Shown piece after piece: positions 1 through 5,657 of a stretch of 5,657 bases of DNA (its first letter is position 1; each line of letters begins with the position of its first letter). The position numbers and the translations under genes are program-made. The notes under the pieces are model-generated. The model did not search any database. It worked only from the letters and a program-made list of their open reading frames with translations, and was not told the origin of the DNA. Origin of the DNA: Acidobacteriota bacterium (lineage in GTDB: Bacteria; Acidobacteriota; Holophagae; Thermotomaculales; Thermotomaculaceae); NCBI GenBank assembly GCA_015487755.1, contig WFPG01000279.1, forward strand, positions 1 to 5,657. Reading direction: 5' to 3'.

Positions 1-1439
1 GATATAAGTTTTCTAAATGGTGCTATCTCTTTTTCAAGTTTAATGTCGCAGTAATAAGGAATTTCTTTTGTGTAAAACGGAAGTTGAAAAGCGTATTGCC
101 TGAAGCATACTGTTTTAATATTTTTATACCCTATGTTTTTTGTTATAAGGGCTAATTTTTTATTAGACTTCAATATTTGAGGGTAAGAGATAAATAAGTT
201 AACAATTAAAAAATATACAATTACCCATGCAACAAGGAAAACAGTCTTAAAACAATTTTTTTTCACAAATTTTATTATTATAAGGGTTACAACCAGAATA
301 CTGATTATTATGGTAAAGCGCACTATTTCTCTCATTATCACAGGCGAAAGAGCGAACAATTTATCGTTTAACAAAAAAAGAAATGGAAGAAAACCTGAGG
401 TTAACCATAGGCATTTAAGTTTTGATTTTGTTTCTTCAAGCCAATCGGCGGTTATCATTGCGGCAGGTGGTATTGAAAAAAGAATGTAAGTGGGTAGTTT
501 TGTTAAAATTAGAGAGAAAAAAACAAGAGGAAGGCTAACCCACACAATTAAAAACAATTCTGTGTCGGAAAAGCCGTTTTTAATTTTTTTAATCAATGCA
601 ATAACAAAGGGGATATAGTAGGGAAGAATAAGGACGGGGAGAATTTCAAAGTAATAGTAAAAGGGTTTAGGATGCCCTATCTTTGTCCCTTTTATTCCCG
701 CAATCCTTGCATAAAGTTGGTCTATAACAAAGTATTTCAAAATCCTCCCGTCGGAGAATATAAGGTAAAGATACCAGGGGAAAGCAATTATGGAGAAAGT
801 TAACAATAATTTGCCTTTAAAAAGAGGTTTAAGATTTGAAAAATCTCTATTGAATAAACTTGTTACAAAAAGAATTAACAAGGGTATAACCATTGCTACC
901 GGGCCTTTGGTCATAAATCCCAGCCCGAGGGAAAGCCAGAAAAGGTAAAGCCATAACTCTTTTTTTTGTTTTTTAAATTTTAAATAAAAGTAGAATGCCG
1001 AGAGTTCAAAGAAAAGAAGAAATATGTCAGTTGCAAGCACCCTTGAGGTAAAGAATATTCCGGGGGATATTGCTGATAATATCAAAGCCCATAGCGCTTT
1101 TTTGCTATCAAAAAGTTCCTTTGCAATCAGGTAAATTAACAAAAGTGAAAGAATTGCAAAAACAGTGAGGAAAAACCTGACACCGAATTCGTTTACCCCG
1201 AATATTTTCATTCCCAGAGCCATAAACCAGTAACTTAAAGGCGGTTTGTGAAGGTGGGGGGTGCCCATGAGTTTCGGGATAAGATAATCTCCCGTTACCA
1301 CCATTTCCCTGGCTATTTCCGCATACCGTGAGTCTGTCCTGTTTAACAGTGGCAGTTTGTTTGAGCCGTAAAAGTAAAGGATAATAATAACAAAAAAAAC
1401 AGAGGTGACTTTGTGGTTTTCCTTTACCAAGGTTTTCAT
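1..1439 (-). CDS. ArnT/PMT-like glycosyltransferase, GT39 family (3' end cut by window edge)
   Basis: This is a polytopic GT-C glycosyltransferase that would transfer a sugar from a polyprenyl-phosphate donor to an acceptor on the outer face of the inner membrane. The frame was translated by hand from ATG 1437-1439 to base 3 with no stop (479 residues), so the C-terminus lies outside; relatives of about 500-550 residues suggest only a short piece is missing. Family motifs are RTDSRYAEIAREM (34-46, with Asp36 the expected catalytic Asp of the first loop), LHKPPLSYW (63-71), a second Asp in RVLATDIF (Asp138), FMTKGPVA (175-182), PWY (221-223) and TKLPTYIL (313-320). Hydrophobic segments alternate throughout, and a soluble-looking tail begins near residue 430. 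GGGAG (1447-1451) lies 7 nt before the start. E. coli ArnT is remembered to have EKP where this has HKP, so the sugar and acceptor cannot be assigned; lipid A, protein and other glycan targets all remain possible. Family call firm, substrate unknown. Confidence 0.92.
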   Translation of the reverse strand, partial: MKTLVKENHKVTSVFFVIIILYFYGSNKLPLLNRTDSRYAEIAREMVVTGDYLIPKLMGTPHLHKPPLSYWFMALGMKIFGVNEFGVRFFLTVFAILSLLLIYLIAKELFDSKKALWALILSAISPGIFFTSRVLATDIFLLFFELSAFYFYLKFKKQKKELWLYLFWLSLGLGFMTKGPVAMVIPLLILFVTSLFNRDFSNLKPLFKGKLLLTFSIIAFPWYLYLIFSDGRILKYFVIDQLYARIAGIKGTKIGHPKPFYYYFEILPVLILPYYIPFVIALIKKIKNGFSDTELFLIVWVSLPLVFFSLILTKLPTYILFSIPPAAMITADWLEETKSKLKCLWLTSGFLPFLFLLNDKLFALSPVIMREIVRFTIIISILVVTLIIIKFVKKNCFKTVFLVAWVIVYFLIVNLFISYPQILKSNKKLALITKNIGYKNIKTVCFRQYAFQLPFYTKEIPYYCDIKLEKEIAPFRKLI

Positions 1440-1446
1440 TTTAATA

Positions 1447-1451
1447 CTCCC
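1447..1451 (-). promoter_or_regulatory. Ribosome binding site of the GT39 gene
   Basis: The minus strand reads GGGAG seven bases before the ATG at 1439. It supports that ATG as the true start. The same GGGAG motif precedes the M50 gene, so it looks typical of this genome. Confidence 0.75.
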
Positions 1452-1476
1452 GTGTCAAAACGGCATAATTAAATTT

Positions 1477-1506
1477 ATTATAAATGAAAAAGCAATTTTT
1501 GTGCCA
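1477..1506 (-). promoter_or_regulatory. Possible promoter for the GT39 gene
   Basis: In the 83-bp gap between the M50 stop and the GT39 start, the minus strand has a perfect TATAAT at 1477-1482. Transcription would begin near 1470, giving a leader of about 30 nt that contains the ribosome binding site. The matching -35 is poor: the best candidate is TGGCAC at 1501-1506 with an 18-base spacer. The gap is very A+T rich, so a chance TATAAT is easy to obtain. Read-through from the upstream operon is an equally good explanation for expression of the downstream gene. Confidence 0.3.
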
Positions 1507-1522
1507 TAGAGAAGGAGATTTT

Positions 1523-2473
1523 TTAAAATTTTACAGGTATGGGTATAAAGGACAGAATAAAGATTATTAGCGCAACAATGGCAAGGATTCTCCTCTTTTT
1601 ATCCAGAGGCTCTTCCTCAAAGAAAAACCTCGGGTGTTTTAACCCAAGTATAATCAAAAGGATTAGCCATACAATCCAGCCGCTGTAAAACATTGAGAGT
1701 ATTAACAAAACAAAGCCCAATCCGTAGGCTATAAAAAAACTCTTTTTTCCGAATACTGCATAAGAGATATGACCCCCGTCTAATTGGCTTACCGGAAGAA
1801 GGTTTAATGCGGTTACAAGAAGCCCTATCCATCCCGCAAACCCTGTAGGGTGGAGTATCAGGTCAATCTTTGTAGTCCCGTATTTTAATAAAACGATTAC
1901 CTTGTAAAGAAGAGGCTCGCCGAAGGTTATGATATCCTTGCTGTTAGTCAAGTTGCCTGCCGGTTTTGAGAGAAAGACACCTATTATTAAAACAGGCAGT
2001 GCAACAATAAAGCCTGCAAGAGGGCCTGCTATTCCCACATCAAATAACTCTTTCTTTGAAAGAAAGGGAGATTTTATCTTTATAAAAGCCCCGAATGTGC
2101 CTATCAGGGTTGGTGCCGGGATAAAATAGGGTGGTGTGCAATCAATCCCGTAATAGGTTGCCGTTAAAAAGTGCCCCATCTCGTGGAAAACAAGTATTGT
2201 CATAAGGGGAATGGAGTACCATAATCCCCCAATCCAGAATTTCAGGCCGAATATGCTTAATTTTAATTTGTAAAAGGAAACATAATCCACTCCCCCTATA
2301 AATGTGGTTGTTATAAAAGTTATAGTGAAAAGCAGAAAAGAAAGTGTTTTCTGTTTAGGGGTAAGTTTTCTATTTGCCTTTTTTAGAAGGGAAATTATGT
2401 CTTTTTTCTCCGGTTCAGGCTCCGTTATTGGATAAATCTCTATAATTCTATGAGGCTGAAAGTTATAATCCAT
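1523..2473 (-). CDS. Site-2-protease-like intramembrane zinc metalloprotease, M50 family, EGY-like
   Basis: This predicted membrane-embedded protease would cut substrates within or next to the bilayer, as S2P enzymes do in regulated intramembrane proteolysis. The 316-residue protein has the zinc motif HEMGH at 97-101 (His97 and His101 ligands, Glu98 catalytic) and the second metal motif NLLPVSQLDGGH at 224-235 (Asp232 third ligand). Between them, FIPAP (117-121), GTFGAFI (125-131) and KELFDVGIAGPLAGF (141-155) match the branch that includes plant EGY1 and cyanobacterial homologues, as I recall it. No PDZ domain is visible, unlike RseP. About 42 mostly charged residues precede the first membrane segment (about 44-60); further segments lie near 84-106, 146-168, 211-228, 247-281 and 294-312. 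ATG 2471-2473 is one base after the pseudouridine synthase stop (TAAAATG), with GGGAGA at 2479-2484, so translation is probably coupled. The substrate is unknown, and no sigma or anti-sigma gene is visible. Confidence 0.93.
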   Translation of the reverse strand: MDYNFQPHRIIEIYPITEPEPEKKDIISLLKKANRKLTPKQKTLSFLLFTITFITTTFIGGVDYVSFYKLKLSIFGLKFWIGGLWYSIPLMTILVFHEMGHFLTATYYGIDCTPPYFIPAPTLIGTFGAFIKIKSPFLSKKELFDVGIAGPLAGFIVALPVLIIGVFLSKPAGNLTNSKDIITFGEPLLYKVIVLLKYGTTKIDLILHPTGFAGWIGLLVTALNLLPVSQLDGGHISYAVFGKKSFFIAYGLGFVLLILSMFYSGWIVWLILLIILGLKHPRFFFEEEPLDKKRRILAIVALIIFILSFIPIPVKF

Positions 2474-2474
2474 T

Positions 2475-3332
2475 TTATTCTCCCGATTGAATCAATTTCT
2501 TAAACCTGAAAGGCATATCGCTTTCAATTGTAACCTTTTTTCCCGTTATAGGGTGAGAAAACTCTAATTTTTTACAGTGAAGCATTAAGGAATAACCTGT
2601 TGAATCTTCAGGATTGTAGAATTTATCCCCTAAAATCGGATACCCTGCGCTTGCAAGGTGAACCCTTATCTGGTGCGTTCTTCCTGTTAAAGGCATTACC
2701 TCAATTATGGTAAAGTTTTTGAAGTTTTTTGCAGGCTTAACTATTGTAATTGCTTCTTTTGAATTAGGCATATTAACCCACCATTTTTTAGGTTCGCTTT
2801 GAGGTATTCTTCCTATCGGGGCTTGAATTTTCATTTCTTCTGTTAACTTTCCGTAAACAATTGCAATATAAGTTTTTTTTATTTCCCTGTTTTTGAACAA
2901 ATCTGCAATTTGTTTGTTTACTTCCTTCTTTTTTGTAAACAAAACAAGCCCGCTTGTATCCCTGTCAAGCCTGTGGTGAAGGCCGGCATAGCCTTTCAGG
3001 TATTGTTTAACAAAGTAATAAAGGTGGTTTATGTCATAACACATTGTCCCCTGTGTTGTCATTCCCTGAGGCTTGTTGACAACTATCAAATATTCGTCTT
3101 CAAAAACAATCCATTCTTTGGAAAATTCAAACTCAGGGATTTTTTCGTCAATGCATATTGAAACCCTGTCTCCCTTTTTTAGTTTGTGGGTCAAATCTTT
3201 TATTCTCCTGTTGTTTATTAAAACCCCGCCTATTTCAAGGGATTTTTTTAGTTTTGCAATGTCAATACCTTTAAATTTTGCAAATTTATTTAAAGTAGTG
3301 TTTTTTTCAACTGTAAACTTTAGTATAGGCAA
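2475..3332 (-). CDS. RluA-family RNA pseudouridine synthase with N-terminal S4-like domain
   Basis: This enzyme isomerises specific uridines to pseudouridine in rRNA or tRNA in the cytoplasm, without a cofactor. The 285-residue protein starts with an S4-like RNA-binding domain (about 1-60, including IGGVLINNRRI at 34-44 and LKKGDRV at 51-57). The catalytic domain follows: VVNKPQGM (84-91), HHRLDRDTSGL (119-129, with Asp123 the catalytic nucleophile of the RluA class), KKTYIAIVYG (152-161) and LTGRTHQIRVHLASAGYPIL (215-234). All key residues are present and the length is normal for RluA/RluD-type enzymes. The start is TTG (3330-3332); no in-frame ATG occurs until residue 91, inside the catalytic domain, and GGAGGG lies 7 nt before the TTG. 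The first 26 bases overlap the end of the transporter gene. The target uridine cannot be read from sequence, so no Rlu letter is assigned. Confidence 0.94.
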   Translation of the reverse strand: MPILKFTVEKNTTLNKFAKFKGIDIAKLKKSLEIGGVLINNRRIKDLTHKLKKGDRVSICIDEKIPEFEFSKEWIVFEDEYLIVVNKPQGMTTQGTMCYDINHLYYFVKQYLKGYAGLHHRLDRDTSGLVLFTKKKEVNKQIADLFKNREIKKTYIAIVYGKLTEEMKIQAPIGRIPQSEPKKWWVNMPNSKEAITIVKPAKNFKNFTIIEVMPLTGRTHQIRVHLASAGYPILGDKFYNPEDSTGYSLMLHCKKLEFSHPITGKKVTIESDMPFRFKKLIQSGE

Positions 3333-4494
3333 GGCTCAACCCTCCAAATATTATTGACGCAAAAAATGAGTATTGGTTTGATTTTGTAAGTAAAAACACT
3401 ATTGCAAAGATTACAGGCGGGGTGATTACAAAGAAAGGTTTGATATTGTTAAACAGAAAAAAACTTAAAACAGGAAATGTTATTGCTATTAAAAGCACGG
3501 TGTAGCCTGAAGAAAGCAAAGAAACTATATTCGGGGTGTAAATTGCAAGAAGGAAGGATAACACACTGATAACTATAACGGTTATTTTTATAAAAAACCT
3601 TTTATCTGTTTCCAAAATATCTTCGCACACTATTGAACTTGAAGTTATAAGCATACTGTCAATTGAAGATACAATTGCCGAAAAGATTATAAGAAATATT
3701 AAGGCATTGATATTTTGAATTGAAAAGCCTTTTTTGATTGCAAAAAGAAGCAGTATTGAAAAGAAAATCTTTAGTATCCCGCTAAAAAAACTCCCCTTTT
3801 GTGCCGTTTCCTCGTCTTTTGCCGAGAGGAGTTTTGAATAGATGTCAGGCCCTATTATGTGAGATAAAAGCATTAAAGTGCAGAGGTAAACAAGGTAAAA
3901 GTCAGGGAGTTTTTGAGGAAAGTTGAAACTTTTTCCCGGTTCAAAAATATAAAAACCGAGCCCTAAAATTATTAAAAGAAATTGAACAATATCGGTTTTT
4001 GAAACGCTCCATTGCCCGCCTATTAGTGAATAAGCAAGAATTAAAAAGGTGATAAATGCGGTTTCAATGGGTGAAAAATGCCCTGCAATTTGAATTCCCT
4101 TTATTGAAAGGGCAATCCAGCATACTTCGGCAATAATGAGTGCTATCGCAATGATTCTGTATTCTGTTTTGGTTAATTGGTTTTTTAAGATAGAGGGAAG
4201 TGTCAGGGAATTTGTTTTTCTAACTTTCTTAGACAGGGTAAAAGAGAGTAAAATCAGCCCCAACCCCCCGAATATATCCATCATTATTCCCCATATACCG
4301 TATCTTTCAATAAGTTTTAAAGATACCACTATTGCCGAGCCGCCTATTGTGGTTGCCGCAAGGGTAAAAGAAAGGGTTAGTGCCCCCATTTTTCTTGAGG
4401 AAACAAAAAAGCCCTCTTTTGTCGATGTTTTTTTAGAGAAAGGGAAGGATATAACCCACATTAAAAGAAGAAAAACTGTCGCTATTTCAAACAT
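3307..4494 (-). CDS. Sodium/solute symporter (SSS) family transporter, compact form
   Basis: This predicted inner-membrane secondary transporter would import a small solute coupled to Na+. The 395-residue protein has about 12-13 hydrophobic segments. SSS hallmarks are EGFFVSSRKMGALTLSFT (27-44) leading into the unwound first core helix TTIGGSA (48-54), LIGGQWSVSKTDIVQ (157-171, the GG..a...TD..Q motif), GPDIYSKLLSAKDEETAQKG (215-234) and SAIVSSIDSMLITSSSIVCEDI (272-293). In the last of these, Ser276/Ser277 would correspond to the paired Na2-site serines known from vSGLT. It is shorter than the usual 450-550 residues, and the loops look trimmed rather than any core motif being lost. The substrate (sugar, amino acid, carboxylate or other) cannot be told. 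ATG 4492-4494 follows the nucleotidase TGA by one base. The nearest GGAG (4513-4516) is 18 nt away, too far for a normal site, so initiation probably depends on translational coupling. The end overlaps the next gene by 26 bp. Confidence 0.85.
   Translation of the reverse strand: MFEIATVFLLLMWVISFPFSKKTSTKEGFFVSSRKMGALTLSFTLAATTIGGSAIVVSLKLIERYGIWGIMMDIFGGLGLILLSFTLSKKVRKTNSLTLPSILKNQLTKTEYRIIAIALIIAEVCWIALSIKGIQIAGHFSPIETAFITFLILAYSLIGGQWSVSKTDIVQFLLIILGLGFYIFEPGKSFNFPQKLPDFYLVYLCTLMLLSHIIGPDIYSKLLSAKDEETAQKGSFFSGILKIFFSILLLFAIKKGFSIQNINALIFLIIFSAIVSSIDSMLITSSSIVCEDILETDKRFFIKITVIVISVLSFLLAIYTPNIVSLLSSGYTVLLIAITFPVLSFFLFNNIKPFFVITPPVIFAIVFLLTKSNQYSFFASIIFGGLSLAYTKVYS
3340..3345 (-). promoter_or_regulatory. 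Consensus ribosome binding site that fixes the TTG start of the pseudouridine synthase
   Basis: The minus strand reads GGAGGG, then seven bases, then TTG at 3332-3330. This is the strongest Shine-Dalgarno site in the window. It lies inside the 3' end of the transporter coding region. Another TTG at 3336-3338 is too close to the site to be used, and no ATG is available nearby, so the TTG at 3332 is chosen. Confidence 0.8.
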
Positions 4495-4495
4495 A

Positions 4496-5657
4496 TCAGT
4501 TTTCGCTTATTTCTCCGACTTCAATGTCAAGGAATTCAGGCTCTTTGTCGTGAGGCATCAATTGAACGGGGGTGTGGAAATACTCTGTCGGAGAGTAGTA
4601 AAGTATATTTGTTAAGTCTGATGTGTAGGTGCATGCAAAGTCAAGAACCTGGTCTCCGAATAAAGAAAGTTCATTCTGCTCTTTAAATAAATCTCCGAAA
4701 TAAGGGTTAAACGCTTTATCTATCTTTTCTTCCACTTCCCTTATTTTTGTTAAAAGCTCGGTTAACTTTAAGTTTAACCTATTCTGTTCAACGGTAAGTT
4801 TCTCTATTTTTGAGTCAATTTCTTTTATGGTGTTTAAATTCAGGTTATCGAATTCGTCTTCTTTTTCTTTTATCAATTTGTTTAATTCTTCTATTGTTTT
4901 TTCAAGTTTCCTGTTTGTCCTGTTTTTCAATTCAAAGAGTTTTATAAGCTTTTTTGAATCCTCTTTAATCATTTGCTTTATTTTCAAGTGTTCCCCTAAT
5001 TCCGGGATAATCATCATTGTTCTCCATGCGGAAGTTTGTTTAGTTTTAAGCATATCCCCGTATATATGGTCTCCTACATAGAGGATGCTGTCTCCGTGTA
5101 CTCCCAATTTGCTTTCAAGAAGGTAGATATTGCCTTTTTCCGCTTCAAAACACCTTCCTTCTGAGATAACCTTAAAAGGTTCTCGTTTGGTAAAAAAGTC
5201 AGGTTTTGAAGAACTGTAAACGATTATGTCAAAAAATTCCCTGAAATTTTTCCCTAATAAAAACTCCATTACAAAGGTCGTATATTTGTAATCGGAATTT
5301 GTAACAATAAACAGTTTTCTGCCGTTTTTTCTGAAATGGTTTAAAGCAAGGGGCAATAATTCGTTTTTTATTATATATTTTTCAGGCTGTTTCCTTATTA
5401 TGTTTTTCAATGTCCCGTCCCTGTGGACTAAATCAACAGCCCACCTGATATCGTCGTAAAGCCACTTATAACTTGAAGACTGGCTTTTAACGGATGATTT
5501 GTCAAAGAAATCTACCAACTTTGCAAAAAGGTATGTTTCCGGAATTTCAAACAGGGTGTCTACCGCTCTATAAAACTCTGTTGACAGGTCTAATTTTTTA
5601 TTGGTATAAAGTTTTTTTCTGTCTTTTTTAGAGTACTTTTGAAACCCGTGGTATACC
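4496..5657 (-). CDS. Cytosolic purine 5'-nucleotidase family protein, HAD subfamily IG (5' end cut by window edge)
   Basis: This HAD-type phosphatase would hydrolyse purine nucleoside monophosphates such as IMP or GMP. The frame stays open from the TGA at 4496 to the right edge (386 residues visible). The TTG at 5516-5518 is an internal Leu, not the start, because the 46 residues before it are family sequence (TLFEIPETYLFAKLVDFF, about 34-51). In visible-fragment numbering, HAD motif II is FIVTNSDYKYT (116-126), the motif III Lys is in SSSKPDFF (Lys151), and motif IV is ILYVGDHIYGDM (191-202, acidic Asp196 and Asp201). Motif I, with the nucleophile Asp, should lie off the edge. A Lys/Glu-rich coiled coil spans about 226-315. 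It is followed by FGDLF, QVLDFACTYTSDLTNILYY and LMPHD (about 320-370), which resemble the human NT5C2 C-terminal region, then a short acidic tail. The GWRT-like position reads AWRT (210-213). Nucleotidase family firm; exact substrate inferred. Confidence 0.9.
   Translation of the reverse strand, partial: VYHGFQKYSKKDRKKLYTNKKLDLSTEFYRAVDTLFEIPETYLFAKLVDFFDKSSVKSQSSSYKWLYDDIRWAVDLVHRDGTLKNIIRKQPEKYIIKNELLPLALNHFRKNGRKLFIVTNSDYKYTTFVMEFLLGKNFREFFDIIVYSSSKPDFFTKREPFKVISEGRCFEAEKGNIYLLESKLGVHGDSILYVGDHIYGDMLKTKQTSAWRTMMIIPELGEHLKIKQMIKEDSKKLIKLFELKNRTNRKLEKTIEELNKLIKEKEDEFDNLNLNTIKEIDSKIEKLTVEQNRLNLKLTELLTKIREVEEKIDKAFNPYFGDLFKEQNELSLFGDQVLDFACTYTSDLTNILYYSPTEYFHTPVQLMPHDKEPEFLDIEVGEISEN

Noticed and set aside
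1521..1534. Palindrome AAAATTTT at the M50 stop as a terminator
   Set aside because: The pairing is only A/T with no loop and no G-C stem; too weak to call a terminator.
1617..1832. Minus-strand open frame of 71 codons inside the M50 gene
   Set aside because: Same strand but out of frame with a well-supported gene; low-complexity shadow without recognisable domain.
1929..2129. Plus-strand open frame of 66 codons
   Set aside because: It lies wholly antisense to the HEMGH-to-LDG region of the M50 gene, which is intact and conserved; no family motif and no context for a plus-strand gene.
3302..3307. T runs near the transporter stop as a possible terminator
   Set aside because: No GC-rich hairpin precedes the run in either direction, and it encodes Lys codons of the overlapping pseudouridine synthase gene; T/A runs occur all over this A+T-rich window.
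2910..3357. Two overlapping plus-strand open frames opposite the pseudouridine synthase
   Set aside because: Antisense to the S4 domain and catalytic motif of a clearly functional gene; no own motifs.
4136..4615. Plus-strand open frame of 159 codons across the transporter/nucleotidase junction
   Set aside because: It is antisense to the conserved N-terminal SSS region and to the nucleotidase C-terminus; the translation has no coherent domain or membrane pattern.
4827..5081. Plus-strand open frame of 84 codons, Ser/Phe rich
   Set aside because: It is the antisense of the Lys/Glu-rich coiled coil (AAA/GAA codons read as TTT/TTC), a composition artefact.
1..5657. Defence, toxin-antitoxin, CRISPR or mobile-element system
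   Set aside because: Both strands were read: no repeats with spacers, no transposase or integrase motifs, no terminal inverted repeats, no small paired genes. All coding space is taken by five recognisable conserved families.

Overview
The window holds five protein-coding genes, all on the minus strand, packed head to tail with almost no non-coding DNA. It is A+T rich, and the proteins use many Lys, Ile and Phe residues (often AAA/TTT codons). The genes have clear Shine-Dalgarno sites (GGGAG, GGAGGG), so this is a bacterial chromosome. The ArnT-like GT-C glycosyltransferase would suit an organism with a lipid A, teichoic or other polyprenyl-linked envelope glycan pathway. The sequence alone does not fix the phylum. 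I see no RNA genes, mobile elements, CRISPR arrays, tandem repeats or strong terminators.

In the direction of transcription (high to low coordinates) the layout is as follows. (1) A large 3' fragment of a cytosolic purine 5'-nucleotidase (HAD subfamily IG, the NT5C2/cN-II family) enters from the right edge and ends at 4496. (2) One base later begins a compact sodium/solute symporter-family transporter (4494 to 3307). (3) A RluA-family pseudouridine synthase (3332 to 2475) overlaps the transporter by 26 bp and starts with TTG behind a consensus GGAGGG. (4) One base after its stop begins an intramembrane zinc metalloprotease of the S2P/M50 family, EGY-like and without a PDZ domain (2473 to 1523). 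(5) After an 82/83-bp gap containing a perfect TATAAT, an ArnT/PMT-like glycosyltransferase family 39 protein begins at 1439 and runs off the left edge.

Genes 1 to 4 are joined by 1-nt gaps or a short overlap, so they are probably one translationally coupled transcription unit. Gene 5 may be read through from it, or may have its own promoter. The five products (nucleotide hydrolysis, solute uptake, RNA modification, membrane proteolysis, envelope glycosylation) do not form an obvious single pathway. It reads as an ordinary housekeeping operon of a streamlined genome rather than a new system. The most notable points are the strikingly NT5C2-like nucleotidase and the TTG start at the overlap.
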